8,193 nucleotides of DNA from Leptospiraceae bacterium (lineage in GTDB: Bacteria > Spirochaetota > Leptospiria > Turneriellales > Turneriellaceae), in contig JAEUSA010000005.1 of NCBI GenBank assembly GCA_016788945.1, positions 1 to 8,193 on the forward strand. The letters are read 5' to 3'. This document shows, in pieces, positions 1 to 5,853 of the stretch; positions within the stretch are counted from its first letter, which is position 1, and every line of letters begins with the position of its first letter. The translations under genes were made by a program, and so were the position numbers. Under the pieces are notes generated by a model, which did no database searches, was not told the origin of the DNA, and saw nothing but the letters and a program-made list of their open reading frames with translations.

Positions 1-652
1 CTGTGAAGGTGCCTAACAGCCTATCCCATACGATGAGCAGCCCGCCAAAATTGCGGTCGATGTACTGTGGGTTGTGGCCGTGGTGTACGCGGTGGTGTGA
101 CGGCGTGTTGAACAGCAATCCCCATGCCCGTGGCAGATCGATTACCTGTGTGTGCATCAGAAACTGGTAAAAAAGCGAAGCCGACTGTATCATCAGAATA
201 TGCACCGGGTCAAAACCGATCAGAGCGAGCGGCAACCAGAATGGCAGCGCCACAAAGGGGACCCATGTCTGCCTGAGCCCGGTCGATAGATTAAACCTGT
301 CTGACGAATGGTGTGTGACGTGCGATGCCCAGAGCAAGCCGAATTTATGGCTGCTGCGGTGAAAGCAGTAAAAACAGAAATCTTCCGCAAGAATGAGGCA
401 AGGCCAGTAAGCAACGCCCAAGGCGCGGGCGAAAAATAGGTTATACGTCAACTGCGCAAAGGTCATGATCAGGTACGCCAAGTAGCCATAGACCGCAGCA
501 ATCACGAGGTAGAGCAGGTACGCCGACACATTCGTGAGTGTGTCGCGCAATGCATAGACCTTTCGCCCGCGCGCAAGACCTGTCGCAAATTCCAGCAACA
601 GCAGCGTCGCTGTTGTACCGAGAGTGATTACTGCCGTATATGACCAGGGCAT
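1..652 (-). CDS. AGMO-like fatty acid hydroxylase / sterol desaturase family enzyme (partial, C-terminus outside window)
   Basis: Integral membrane diiron oxygenase of the fatty acid hydroxylase superfamily. Reading the minus strand from ATG at 652 gives 217 residues with no stop before the edge. The histidine boxes are complete: H98-RSS-H102, H111-VT-H114-H115 and H187-RV-H190-H191, with H167 in YQFLMHT between them. The blocks HHSSDRFNLSTGLRQ and TPSHHRVHHG followed by NPQYIDRNFGG and VWDRLLGTF are the pattern of the alkylglycerol monooxygenase (AGMO/TMEM195)-like subgroup, which in animals cleaves glyceryl ethers using tetrahydrobiopterin. Hydrophobic stretches at about 5-22, 42-66, 72-92 and 133-165 fit several membrane passes. 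Bacterial members mostly have no proven substrate, so ether lipid, sterol or fatty acid are all open. The start overlaps the stop of the preceding beta-barrel gene by one base (TGATG), so the two are probably translationally coupled. The missing part is the C-terminal tail beyond the last histidine box. Confidence 0.9.
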   Translation of the reverse strand, partial: MPWSYTAVITLGTTATLLLLEFATGLARGRKVYALRDTLTNVSAYLLYLVIAAVYGYLAYLIMTFAQLTYNLFFARALGVAYWPCLILAEDFCFYCFHRSSHKFGLLWASHVTHHSSDRFNLSTGLRQTWVPFVALPFWLPLALIGFDPVHILMIQSASLFYQFLMHTQVIDLPRAWGLLFNTPSHHRVHHGHNPQYIDRNFGGLLIVWDRLLGTFT

Positions 653-1197
653 CAGAAGTAATATCCCCCTGCGATGGCGAGCATGCCGGAATTTACCAGC
701 GGCGCATTTTCGTTGCGGTAAAAAGGCAGTACGATACCTGCTTCGATACTAACGCTGAAATTTTGTGAAAGAAAAAATTCGATACCTGACTTGCCAGCCA
801 CCGCAGCCACATATTTATTGTCGCTGATGTGGTAGTGTAGATGCAATTCTGAGGCAACGTACGGCCGCCAGAAGTCGTTTATCATCACCGGCCAGCGTAC
901 CAGTATCTCACTCGAGGGCATCAGCGAGAAGATATACGTCGTCGCTTTGCCGGCCTCGGTTGATAGTGTGTAGAGTGTTCTGCCGCCAACACGCCACGCC
1001 CATGAGGGGCCGAATGCGTAGCTTGCGCGCAGACCGGCGCCCTGATATGCTCCGTAGAGTGTGTAATCCCAATTTATACCGTGCGCGTCGGTTTTGGGTT
1101 TGTATTGTGCACCCGCTGCGGCGCTCACAGATTCTGCGGCCTGCAGGTTTGTGCCGATGCCACAGGCGCAAATCAGTGTTGTCAGAAATCGTTTCAT
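652..1197 (-). CDS. Small outer-membrane beta-barrel protein, function unknown
   Basis: A 181-residue exported protein. Residues 1-20 or 21 form a Sec signal peptide (MKRF start, hydrophobic LTTLICACGIG, cleavage probably after LQA or LQAA). The mature part consists of short alternating hydrophobic/polar stretches rich in aromatic residues and glycine, as in an eight- to ten-strand barrel, and the last residue is phenylalanine (AIAGGYYF), the usual C-terminal BAM recognition signal. I do not recognise a specific family. The start is supported by GGAGGT five bases upstream. It lies 61 bases after the AraC-type regulator gene and overlaps the hydroxylase gene by one base, so it may help deliver or remove a lipid handled by that enzyme; this role is inference from position only. 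Confidence 0.8.
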   Translation of the reverse strand: MKRFLTTLICACGIGTNLQAAESVSAAAGAQYKPKTDAHGINWDYTLYGAYQGAGLRASYAFGPSWAWRVGGRTLYTLSTEAGKATTYIFSLMPSSEILVRWPVMINDFWRPYVASELHLHYHISDNKYVAAVAGKSGIEFFLSQNFSVSIEAGIVLPFYRNENAPLVNSGMLAIAGGYYF

Positions 1198-1202
1198 ATT
1201 CT

Positions 1203-1208
1203 ACCTCC
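1203..1208 (-). promoter_or_regulatory. Strong ribosome binding site of the beta-barrel gene
   Basis: The minus strand reads GGAGGT, then AGAAT, then ATG at 1197. This is the clearest Shine-Dalgarno in the minus-strand cluster and suggests this gene is expressed at a higher level than its neighbours, as expected for an outer-membrane protein. Confidence 0.75.
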
Positions 1209-1224
1209 GAAACTGGTGTGCCCA

Positions 1225-1252
1225 AGCATACCATAAAAAATACCAAAGTCGA
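1225..1252 (-). promoter_or_regulatory. Possible promoter of the beta-barrel/hydroxylase pair, with a direct repeat
   Basis: On the minus strand TCGACT (1252-1247) and TATGCT (1230-1225) are separated by 16 bases and each match the sigma-70 consensus at four of six positions. The stretch also holds TGGTAT twice, with starts 12 bases apart (plus-strand ATACCA at 1228-1233 and 1240-1245), which could be half-sites for a regulator such as the AraC-type protein encoded just upstream. The 61-base gap is the only space in the 652-3099 region large enough for a promoter. The elements are weak matches. Confidence 0.3.
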
Positions 1253-1258
1253 CCGGGA

Positions 1259-2404
1259 TTATATTTCGGGACGGTTTTTCTTCAAATAATCGGTCGGGCT
1301 CTCGCCCGTTATGCGCCGAAAAGCCGCGTTAAAGGCAGATTTCGAATTGAAGCCGACGGCAAAACCGACATGCAGAATATTCACACTCTTGTCTGTACTG
1401 AGTAATCGCCTCGCCTCGGCGATGCGCAGCTCATTGATATAGGTCTTGAAGTTTCGGCCGAGCTTCTCGTTGAGCAGTTCAGACAACTGGTGGGGGGATA
1501 ATCCTACCTTATTGCTGAGCACTGCGAGGCTCAGATTTTCGTCGCGATAGAGGTGTTCGGTCTGCATGATGGCGGCAAGCCGGTCGAGCACGTCATCATG
1601 GCTGAGTTGCGTGATTTTCGAGCGCGCATACTTTGGTTTCTGCGCCTGCACAACAAACCAGCGCAGCCATTCGCTGCCGGCCAAGGCAGCAAGATAACCG
1701 ACGCAGAGTATGCCCGTGACCATCATCGCAGATGCACGAATAAGCAGGTCTGTAGAAAATATACCGAGGAGGCAAAGCACAGCACTGGCCAGCGATGAGA
1801 GCAGAAAAGCGATAACGAGCAGCGAATATGCTCTCAGCGAGCGGCGCGAGATTCCGCTATCGACCGCGCCACGATCGTCTGAAAAGATATTCACGGCAAA
1901 AACCCGGCGGATGACAAGCGCGAGATAGACAACTAGCGAAAATACGGCTATCCCCAACAGCGCATGTGGTGAGGGCACGATGTGCGAGCAGGGGTTTGTC
2001 GGGTCGCCCAACAGTACCTGCTTGCATTCAGGTGCGATCGTCAGGTAAACCACGGCCAGCGGTAAGGACAACACGAACGGCAGATAGGGCAGGTACGCCC
2101 GCCAGGGTGCGAGTTGATTGCGTTCTTGCCCGGGTGTAAAAACGATACGCAGGTAATAATCTTTGAGTAGGGGGCCGGTGGCAAAGACCGCCGGGATATT
2201 CATGAATGCAAAATGGTGCCATTCGGCGATTTTGCCGGCGAAAAAGAAGGCGCTATAACCCTGCCACAGTGCTATGCTGAACAACAGCGCAGCCAATAAT
2301 AGGTTTTCGTGCGGCCTCTTATTGTGCGTCGCCAGTATTAACTGACCGAGAGCAAAAAGCAATGCGAACGCGGCACCGAAACCAATAACAAAGACATCAA
2401 TCAT
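1259..2404 (-). CDS. Membrane-anchored AraC-family transcriptional regulator
   Basis: A 381-residue protein with two parts. Residues 1-245 hold about seven hydrophobic segments (approximately 3-24, 34-56, 66-82, 103-122, 149-167, 192-213, 223-243), a seven-helix sensor-like module. Residues about 275-378 are an AraC/XylS DNA-binding domain: first helix-turn-helix around 291-311 (LSLAVLSNKVGLSPHQLSEL), second around 341-364, including the family signature VGFNSKSAFNAAFRRITGESP and ending in DYLKK. Regulators with this architecture are numerous in Leptospira. The ligand is unknown; the membrane part suggests it senses a membrane or periplasmic signal. The start overlaps the DUF2461 stop by four bases (ATGA), so it is translated as part of that transcript. 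The gene just downstream, a beta-barrel followed by a hydroxylase, is a plausible target. Confidence 0.92.
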   Translation of the reverse strand: MIDVFVIGFGAAFALLFALGQLILATHNKRPHENLLLAALLFSIALWQGYSAFFFAGKIAEWHHFAFMNIPAVFATGPLLKDYYLRIVFTPGQERNQLAPWRAYLPYLPFVLSLPLAVVYLTIAPECKQVLLGDPTNPCSHIVPSPHALLGIAVFSLVVYLALVIRRVFAVNIFSDDRGAVDSGISRRSLRAYSLLVIAFLLSSLASAVLCLLGIFSTDLLIRASAMMVTGILCVGYLAALAGSEWLRWFVVQAQKPKYARSKITQLSHDDVLDRLAAIMQTEHLYRDENLSLAVLSNKVGLSPHQLSELLNEKLGRNFKTYINELRIAEARRLLSTDKSVNILHVGFAVGFNSKSAFNAAFRRITGESPTDYLKKNRPEI

Positions 2405-3099
2405 CTGCGGCGGGCAGCGGCCTGCAGCAGTTTATTGAATGTGAAAAGGCTTTTCCCTGTTTTTGCCAGCCCATGGAGTAATTTTTTTTGCACTACTTCG
2501 GCATCGCTGAGATAGGTATAGACAAAACAGTGTTTCTGTTTGAGCAAGTCGGCGCGCGGATGGTCGGCTGGATATCCTCGCGGTACTTTTTTTACCGCAT
2601 CTTCATTGACAATTTCCGGGAATTGCTTGCGGAATGTTTTATCATCGATCATGCGCGTGACGGGGCCGCCTGAAACAATGTCGCGGCGGATGGCGTCGAG
2701 AATGTCTTTGTGCGGCATGTAAAGCCCCGCACCATAGATCGATTTGCCACCCGGCTCGATATGGATGTAGTAACCCGGAACCGTGTCTGATTTTCTGCCG
2801 CCCGAGCAGATAAACGCGCCGAGGTGATTCTTGTACGGCCATTTATCTTTGCTGAAACGCACGTCACGGTAAATGCGGAATATGCAACTCTTGGGGTCGA
2901 CGGTAGTCAGCGCTTCGTCATATTCGCTTAACGCGAAGATGAGGCCACCCACCAGATCGAGAAAATTGCTCTGCGCCGCTTCGAAATCCGCTTTATGCTT
3001 TTGGAACCATTCGCGGTTATTGTTTTTGGCAAGGCTCTTTAAAAATTTGAGGTCATTTGGCGTCACGGCGCGGGGTGCTGAATCGGCGTGCGGCGGCAA
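2401..3099 (-). CDS. DUF2461 (TIGR02453 family) protein
   Basis: A 232-residue cytosolic protein belonging to the DUF2461 family, whose function is not established. Recognisable family blocks are FLKSLAKNNNREWFQKHK (residues 19-36), CIFRIYRDVRFSKDKWPYK (72-90) followed by NHLGAF, PGYYIHIEPGG (108-118) and GAGLYMP (123-129). Length is normal for the family. The start used is TTG at 3099, six bases after the stop of the upstream gene; GTG at 3066 (Val12) would also keep all conserved blocks, and no convincing Shine-Dalgarno separates the two. It overlaps the AraC-type regulator gene by four bases, so the two are very likely co-translated. The C-terminus is basic (AAARRR). Confidence 0.88.
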   Translation of the reverse strand: MPPHADSAPRAVTPNDLKFLKSLAKNNNREWFQKHKADFEAAQSNFLDLVGGLIFALSEYDEALTTVDPKSCIFRIYRDVRFSKDKWPYKNHLGAFICSGGRKSDTVPGYYIHIEPGGKSIYGAGLYMPHKDILDAIRRDIVSGGPVTRMIDDKTFRKQFPEIVNEDAVKKVPRGYPADHPRADLLKQKHCFVYTYLSDAEVVQKKLLHGLAKTGKSLFTFNKLLQAAARRR

Positions 3100-3105
3100 C
3101 GAGAA

Positions 3106-3837
3106 TTATCTCTGCCGGCTATCGCGTCTGTATTCTACCGGCGCCATCGGCATCTTGCTTGGTCGTGCCGCCGGTTCTTCTTCACCGTCATCGAGCATCC
3201 AGAAATCTTTACCGAGTGTATAGTAGCGGTAGGTTGAAGAATCTTCGGTGATGCGGCATTTGCCGTCGCGGTCGAGATGTTGTTGCCTGACGATGATCAG
3301 GCCTGTTGCCGAACTATCGCGGCTCCACGACAAGACGTCGCCGACCTGACCGTGGCAGCGTTTCTGCCGGGTTTCCGAAAAGTAGATATCTTGTCCGTGT
3401 TGGTCGCGCGTGGCGACCACATCACCGCTCGCGTGAACGGTGAGCACCTGATAGTCGATATGCGTCTGATCACCTTCAACACTTTCAGTTCTGATAAAAA
3501 CATAACGTGTTGCGCCTGCCTGCAATTGTTCGGTAATTTCACCGTCTGCTTGGTAGACAAAACTGCACTTGTCTTTACCGGCAAAAAACAACACCAAAGG
3601 TTGCGGCGCTCCATCTCCTTCGCCGGCAAAAGGCAGTAACAACTGCACGGCGCTGACGTTGGCCGCGACACGGTGGTATTTCGGCGCAAGCTGCGCCGGT
3701 TTTTCTTCATCAGACGACAGATTTTGTGCGATATAGGTCTGCGCCGCGCGTTCGATATCGGGGCAGCCACCCGCCTGTTGCGCAGCGAGCGCGGTGATTG
3801 CACAAAATGAAAAAACGAGGAAACTCCGCATAGGCAT
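3106..3837 (-). CDS. Unrecognised exported protein with four mature cysteines
   Basis: A 243-residue protein starting with the ATG at 3837 (or the second ATG at 3831). The reading frame stays open upstream to 3978, but residues before this ATG do not look like a protein N-terminus, whereas MPMRSFLVFSFCAITALAAQ is a typical Sec signal peptide, with cleavage probably near ALA-A or AQQA. Cys25 follows GG and is too far from the hydrophobic core for a standard lipobox, although spirochaetal lipoboxes are relaxed. Mature cysteines 25, 91, 161 and 194 could make two disulfides, which suggests the periplasm or cell surface. The middle looks beta-rich (LVLFFAGKDKCSFVYQADGE, RYVFIRTESV, IDYQVLTVHASGDVVATRD); the C-terminus is acidic (DDGEEEP) and then basic. 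I recognise no family. It heads the minus-strand run and is followed by DUF2461 after six bases. Confidence 0.72.
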   Translation of the reverse strand: MPMRSFLVFSFCAITALAAQQAGGCPDIERAAQTYIAQNLSSDEEKPAQLAPKYHRVAANVSAVQLLLPFAGEGDGAPQPLVLFFAGKDKCSFVYQADGEITEQLQAGATRYVFIRTESVEGDQTHIDYQVLTVHASGDVVATRDQHGQDIYFSETRQKRCHGQVGDVLSWSRDSSATGLIIVRQQHLDRDGKCRITEDSSTYRYYTLGKDFWMLDDGEEEPAARPSKMPMAPVEYRRDSRQR

Positions 3838-4606
3838 TAGACGCAAAGAGGCGTGGCGGGTTCGCGAAAAAGCTTGGCACGGCCGGCAGCGAGCGGCAAT
3901 CGCCGGCGTGCTGGCATGGCTACTATCGCTCGAACTTTTTTCAGTCAGCATATTCTTTTTTCTGCTCAACCTCGCCATTCTTGGTGGCGCCCTTTTCGTC
4001 GGGCGGCTGATTGATCGCCTTTACCGCCGAACGAGACAGGTGGTGTCGGCCGCCGAATGGCTGCTCGCGCTCAGTACCGTCACGGTCAATGCCGCGATTT
4101 CGGTTGCCGGTTGGGCACTGTGGAAATCCCACTTGTTGCAACTGAATCTTGATGCGGGCATTTTGATCATCGTGCGCGATACACTCATTTTGCTCGTGGC
4201 AATGGATTTTGCGCTCTATGTTCTGCACCGCCTTGCGCACGTGCGCCTGTTCTATGGTATTGCGCATTTCAAGCACCACGAATATCGCGATGTGCGCACG
4301 CTGACACTGTTCGTCATGCACCCGTTCGAGGCCGCGGGGTTCGGTGTGTTATGGGTGACGACGCTGGTTATTTATCCGTTTGCCGTCGAAGCAGTGGTAA
4401 TGTTTCTGCAACTCAATCTCTATTTCGGCGTCACAGCGCACTGCGGATTTCCCCTGTACTCGCAGGCGGTATCGCGTCTTGTGACTCGATCGGGGCTTAC
4501 CGACCCTGATTTTCATCTGCGTCACCATCGCGACGAAGCTTGTAACCTCGGTTTTTATACCACGATCTGGGACCGGCTGTTCGCGACCTACCAACCTCGC
4601 CGTTGA
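3794..4606 (+). CDS. Fatty acid hydroxylase / sterol desaturase family protein (second, distinct paralogue)
   Basis: Integral membrane diiron enzyme, up to 270 residues. Histidine boxes numbered from GTG 3794: H145-RLA-H149, H158-FK-H161-H162, H216 in TAHCGF and H241-LR-H244-H245, with the usual NLGFYTTIWDRLFATY ending. Hydrophobic segments at about 38-70, 85-108, 122-146 and 180-215. The spacing and flanking residues differ from the AGMO-like enzyme at the left end, so the substrate is probably different; typical substrates of the family are fatty acyl chains, sterols, carotenoids and ethers. The start is uncertain: GTG at 3794 gives a basic 35-residue cytosolic leader but overlaps the divergent gene by 44 bases, while GTG at 3908 (Val39) starts directly at the first membrane helix and leaves a 70-base gap. 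Neither has a good Shine-Dalgarno. Downstream, after 107 bases, comes a hemerythrin gene on the same strand. Confidence 0.85.
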   Translation: MIAQNEKTRKLRIGIRRKEAWRVREKAWHGRQRAAIAGVLAWLLSLELFSVSIFFFLLNLAILGGALFVGRLIDRLYRRTRQVVSAAEWLLALSTVTVNAAISVAGWALWKSHLLQLNLDAGILIIVRDTLILLVAMDFALYVLHRLAHVRLFYGIAHFKHHEYRDVRTLTLFVMHPFEAAGFGVLWVTTLVIYPFAVEAVVMFLQLNLYFGVTAHCGFPLYSQAVSRLVTRSGLTDPDFHLRHHRDEACNLGFYTTIWDRLFATYQPRR

Positions 4607-4625
4607 GCTTCGGCCTAAGCAGACC

Positions 4626-4655
4626 TTTACAAAAGACATGCTTGTCCAATAAATT
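4626..4655 (+). promoter_or_regulatory. Possible sigma-70 promoter of the hemerythrin gene
   Basis: TTTACA (4626-4631) matches the -35 consensus at five of six positions, and TAAATT (4650-4655) matches the -10 consensus at four of six, with an 18-base spacer. This predicts transcription starting near 4662, giving a leader of about 50 bases before ATG 4714. It sits inside a markedly A/T-rich stretch in otherwise GC-balanced sequence. Confidence 0.4.
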
Positions 4656-4670
4656 AAGGACAAATTTGTC
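4635..4670. promoter_or_regulatory. Tandem GACA-N4-TGTC palindromes, candidate operator
   Basis: Two copies of the same inverted repeat lie 24 bases apart: GACA-TGCT-TGTC at 4635-4646 and GACA-AATT-TGTC at 4659-4670. The second is a perfect 12-base palindrome. The 3' arm of the first and the 5' arm of the second also form TTGTCC-N10-GGACAA (4642-4663). The first copy falls between the proposed -35 and -10 and the second covers the expected start site, the layout of a repressor operator. The regulator is unknown; I do not recognise the motif as a known Fnr, Fur, NsrR or PerR site. Confidence 0.45.
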
Positions 4671-4713
4671 TGTTATTGTTTGACGGCATGTCGAAAACGC
4701 CGTTTCGGACGGC

Positions 4714-5835
4714 ATGACCTCGCTCAAAGTAGATACTGAGAATCTGCACATAACGATCGATGTTGAAACCCTGACGCGCGTGCGTAAATTCTGGCGTGAG
4801 AACGATTTCACTCTCGGTATCGAGTTGCTTGATGCGCAGCACATGTGGCTCATCGCCTTGGTGTTCCATCTCGAAGTTTTGTTGAAGCAGCCGGGCGAAG
4901 AGTCGCTGAAGCAGATTGAAGGTGTGCTGAACGAGGCCCTGCGTTATGCGCAGACGCACTTCACAGCCGAAGAGATGCTGCTTACCGAATACCGGTTTCC
5001 TGCCGAAGCGAACCATGCCGCGCAGCACCATGCATTCCGCTCGAGTCTGAACAACTTGTTAGGTGCTCCCGACAGGGGCGGAGCAGACCATGCCGCCAAA
5101 CTGAGCAAATTCTTGCATAACTGGCTGATTCAGCATATCAAAAAAGAGGACATGGCTTACCGCGACTTTTTGCGGCAGAATAATATTGACGCCAATGCAT
5201 ATTACCAGCGCCTGATTGCCGCAGGTTCAGAGTTTGCTCTCAGTGAACCGCAGCTGCGGTTGCATGCTGAAATCAGCGAACGCAATGAAATCATTCCAGG
5301 CATTCACAATGAGGTGTTACTTGAAGTGCGCCGCATGTGGAAAAGTTTTTCCATTCGTCTTTATGTGCCGCTGATCGACATGCAGCACCTGTGGCTGATC
5401 AAGATGGTCGTCGAGCTTGAGCAGGCACTCAAGGTGAACTATGAGCAACGCCTGACCCAGCTCACCGACCTTTTGCCCGACGTGAAGCAGTATGTTGTAG
5501 AACATTTCGCCGCTGAAGAATATATGATGGATGCTCTCGAATATCCTGTGCGCGAAGGGCACAAGAAGCAGCACACCACCTTTGTCGCCACGGTCAATTC
5601 GCATGATGCTGAATATGCGACGCGTACCCGCCATGGTGCCTCGGTACTGGTGCACGACCTTAAAGAGTGGCTGTTGTCTCATATCGTGATCGAAGATGCA
5701 AAATTCGCTAAGCTGTGTCGTGAGAAGCAGGCGCAAGCGATGCAGGTGTCGAAGCAGCTCATTCAGGAAAAAAAAGTCCAGTTCCGTAAGGTGCAGATTC
5801 TGCTGTACCAGTACATCGTCGACAGGCAGAATTAA
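4714..5835 (+). CDS. Tandem double-domain bacteriohemerythrin
   Basis: A 373-residue soluble protein with two hemerythrin four-helix domains, each binding a non-heme diiron site that reversibly binds O2 (and in some bacteria senses O2 or handles NO). Domain 1, about residues 26-155: ligands H43, H82, E86, H101, H105, H141, D146. Domain 2, about 208-337: H225, H264, E268, H283, H287, H323, D328. All seven ligands are present in both and every one is offset by exactly 182 residues. The HFxAEE, HxxxH and HIxxED motifs and the spacings (15 between E and H, 36 between H and H) are those of bacterial hemerythrins. No signal peptide, membrane helix or attached signalling domain is seen; the last 35 residues are a basic/amphipathic helix (KQLIQEKKVQFRKVQILLY). 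Its relatives usually have one domain of about 130-150 residues. Probably cytosolic O2 storage, delivery or scavenging for the neighbouring O2-dependent enzymes; this is inference. Confidence 0.93.
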   Translation: MTSLKVDTENLHITIDVETLTRVRKFWRENDFTLGIELLDAQHMWLIALVFHLEVLLKQPGEESLKQIEGVLNEALRYAQTHFTAEEMLLTEYRFPAEANHAAQHHAFRSSLNNLLGAPDRGGADHAAKLSKFLHNWLIQHIKKEDMAYRDFLRQNNIDANAYYQRLIAAGSEFALSEPQLRLHAEISERNEIIPGIHNEVLLEVRRMWKSFSIRLYVPLIDMQHLWLIKMVVELEQALKVNYEQRLTQLTDLLPDVKQYVVEHFAAEEYMMDALEYPVREGHKKQHTTFVATVNSHDAEYATRTRHGASVLVHDLKEWLLSHIVIEDAKFAKLCREKQAQAMQVSKQLIQEKKVQFRKVQILLYQYIVDRQN

Positions 5836-5853
5836 TCATGGGTAGCGTCCGGC

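Noticed and set aside
908..1405. Open frames of 103-112 codons around the beta-barrel gene on both strands
   Set aside because: They are antisense or frame-shifted shadows of the barrel and AraC genes, with arginine/cysteine-rich translations and no recognisable motif.
3838..3978. N-terminal extension of the exported protein to 3978
   Set aside because: The added 47 residues are Ser/Arg-rich and precede a normal signal peptide; the frame lies antisense to the hydroxylase coding sequence, so the ATG at 3837 is preferred.
4607..4620. Terminator after the second hydroxylase gene (GCTT-C-GGCC-T-AAGC)
   Set aside because: Only four base pairs with a mismatch and a four-base loop, and no T-run follows.
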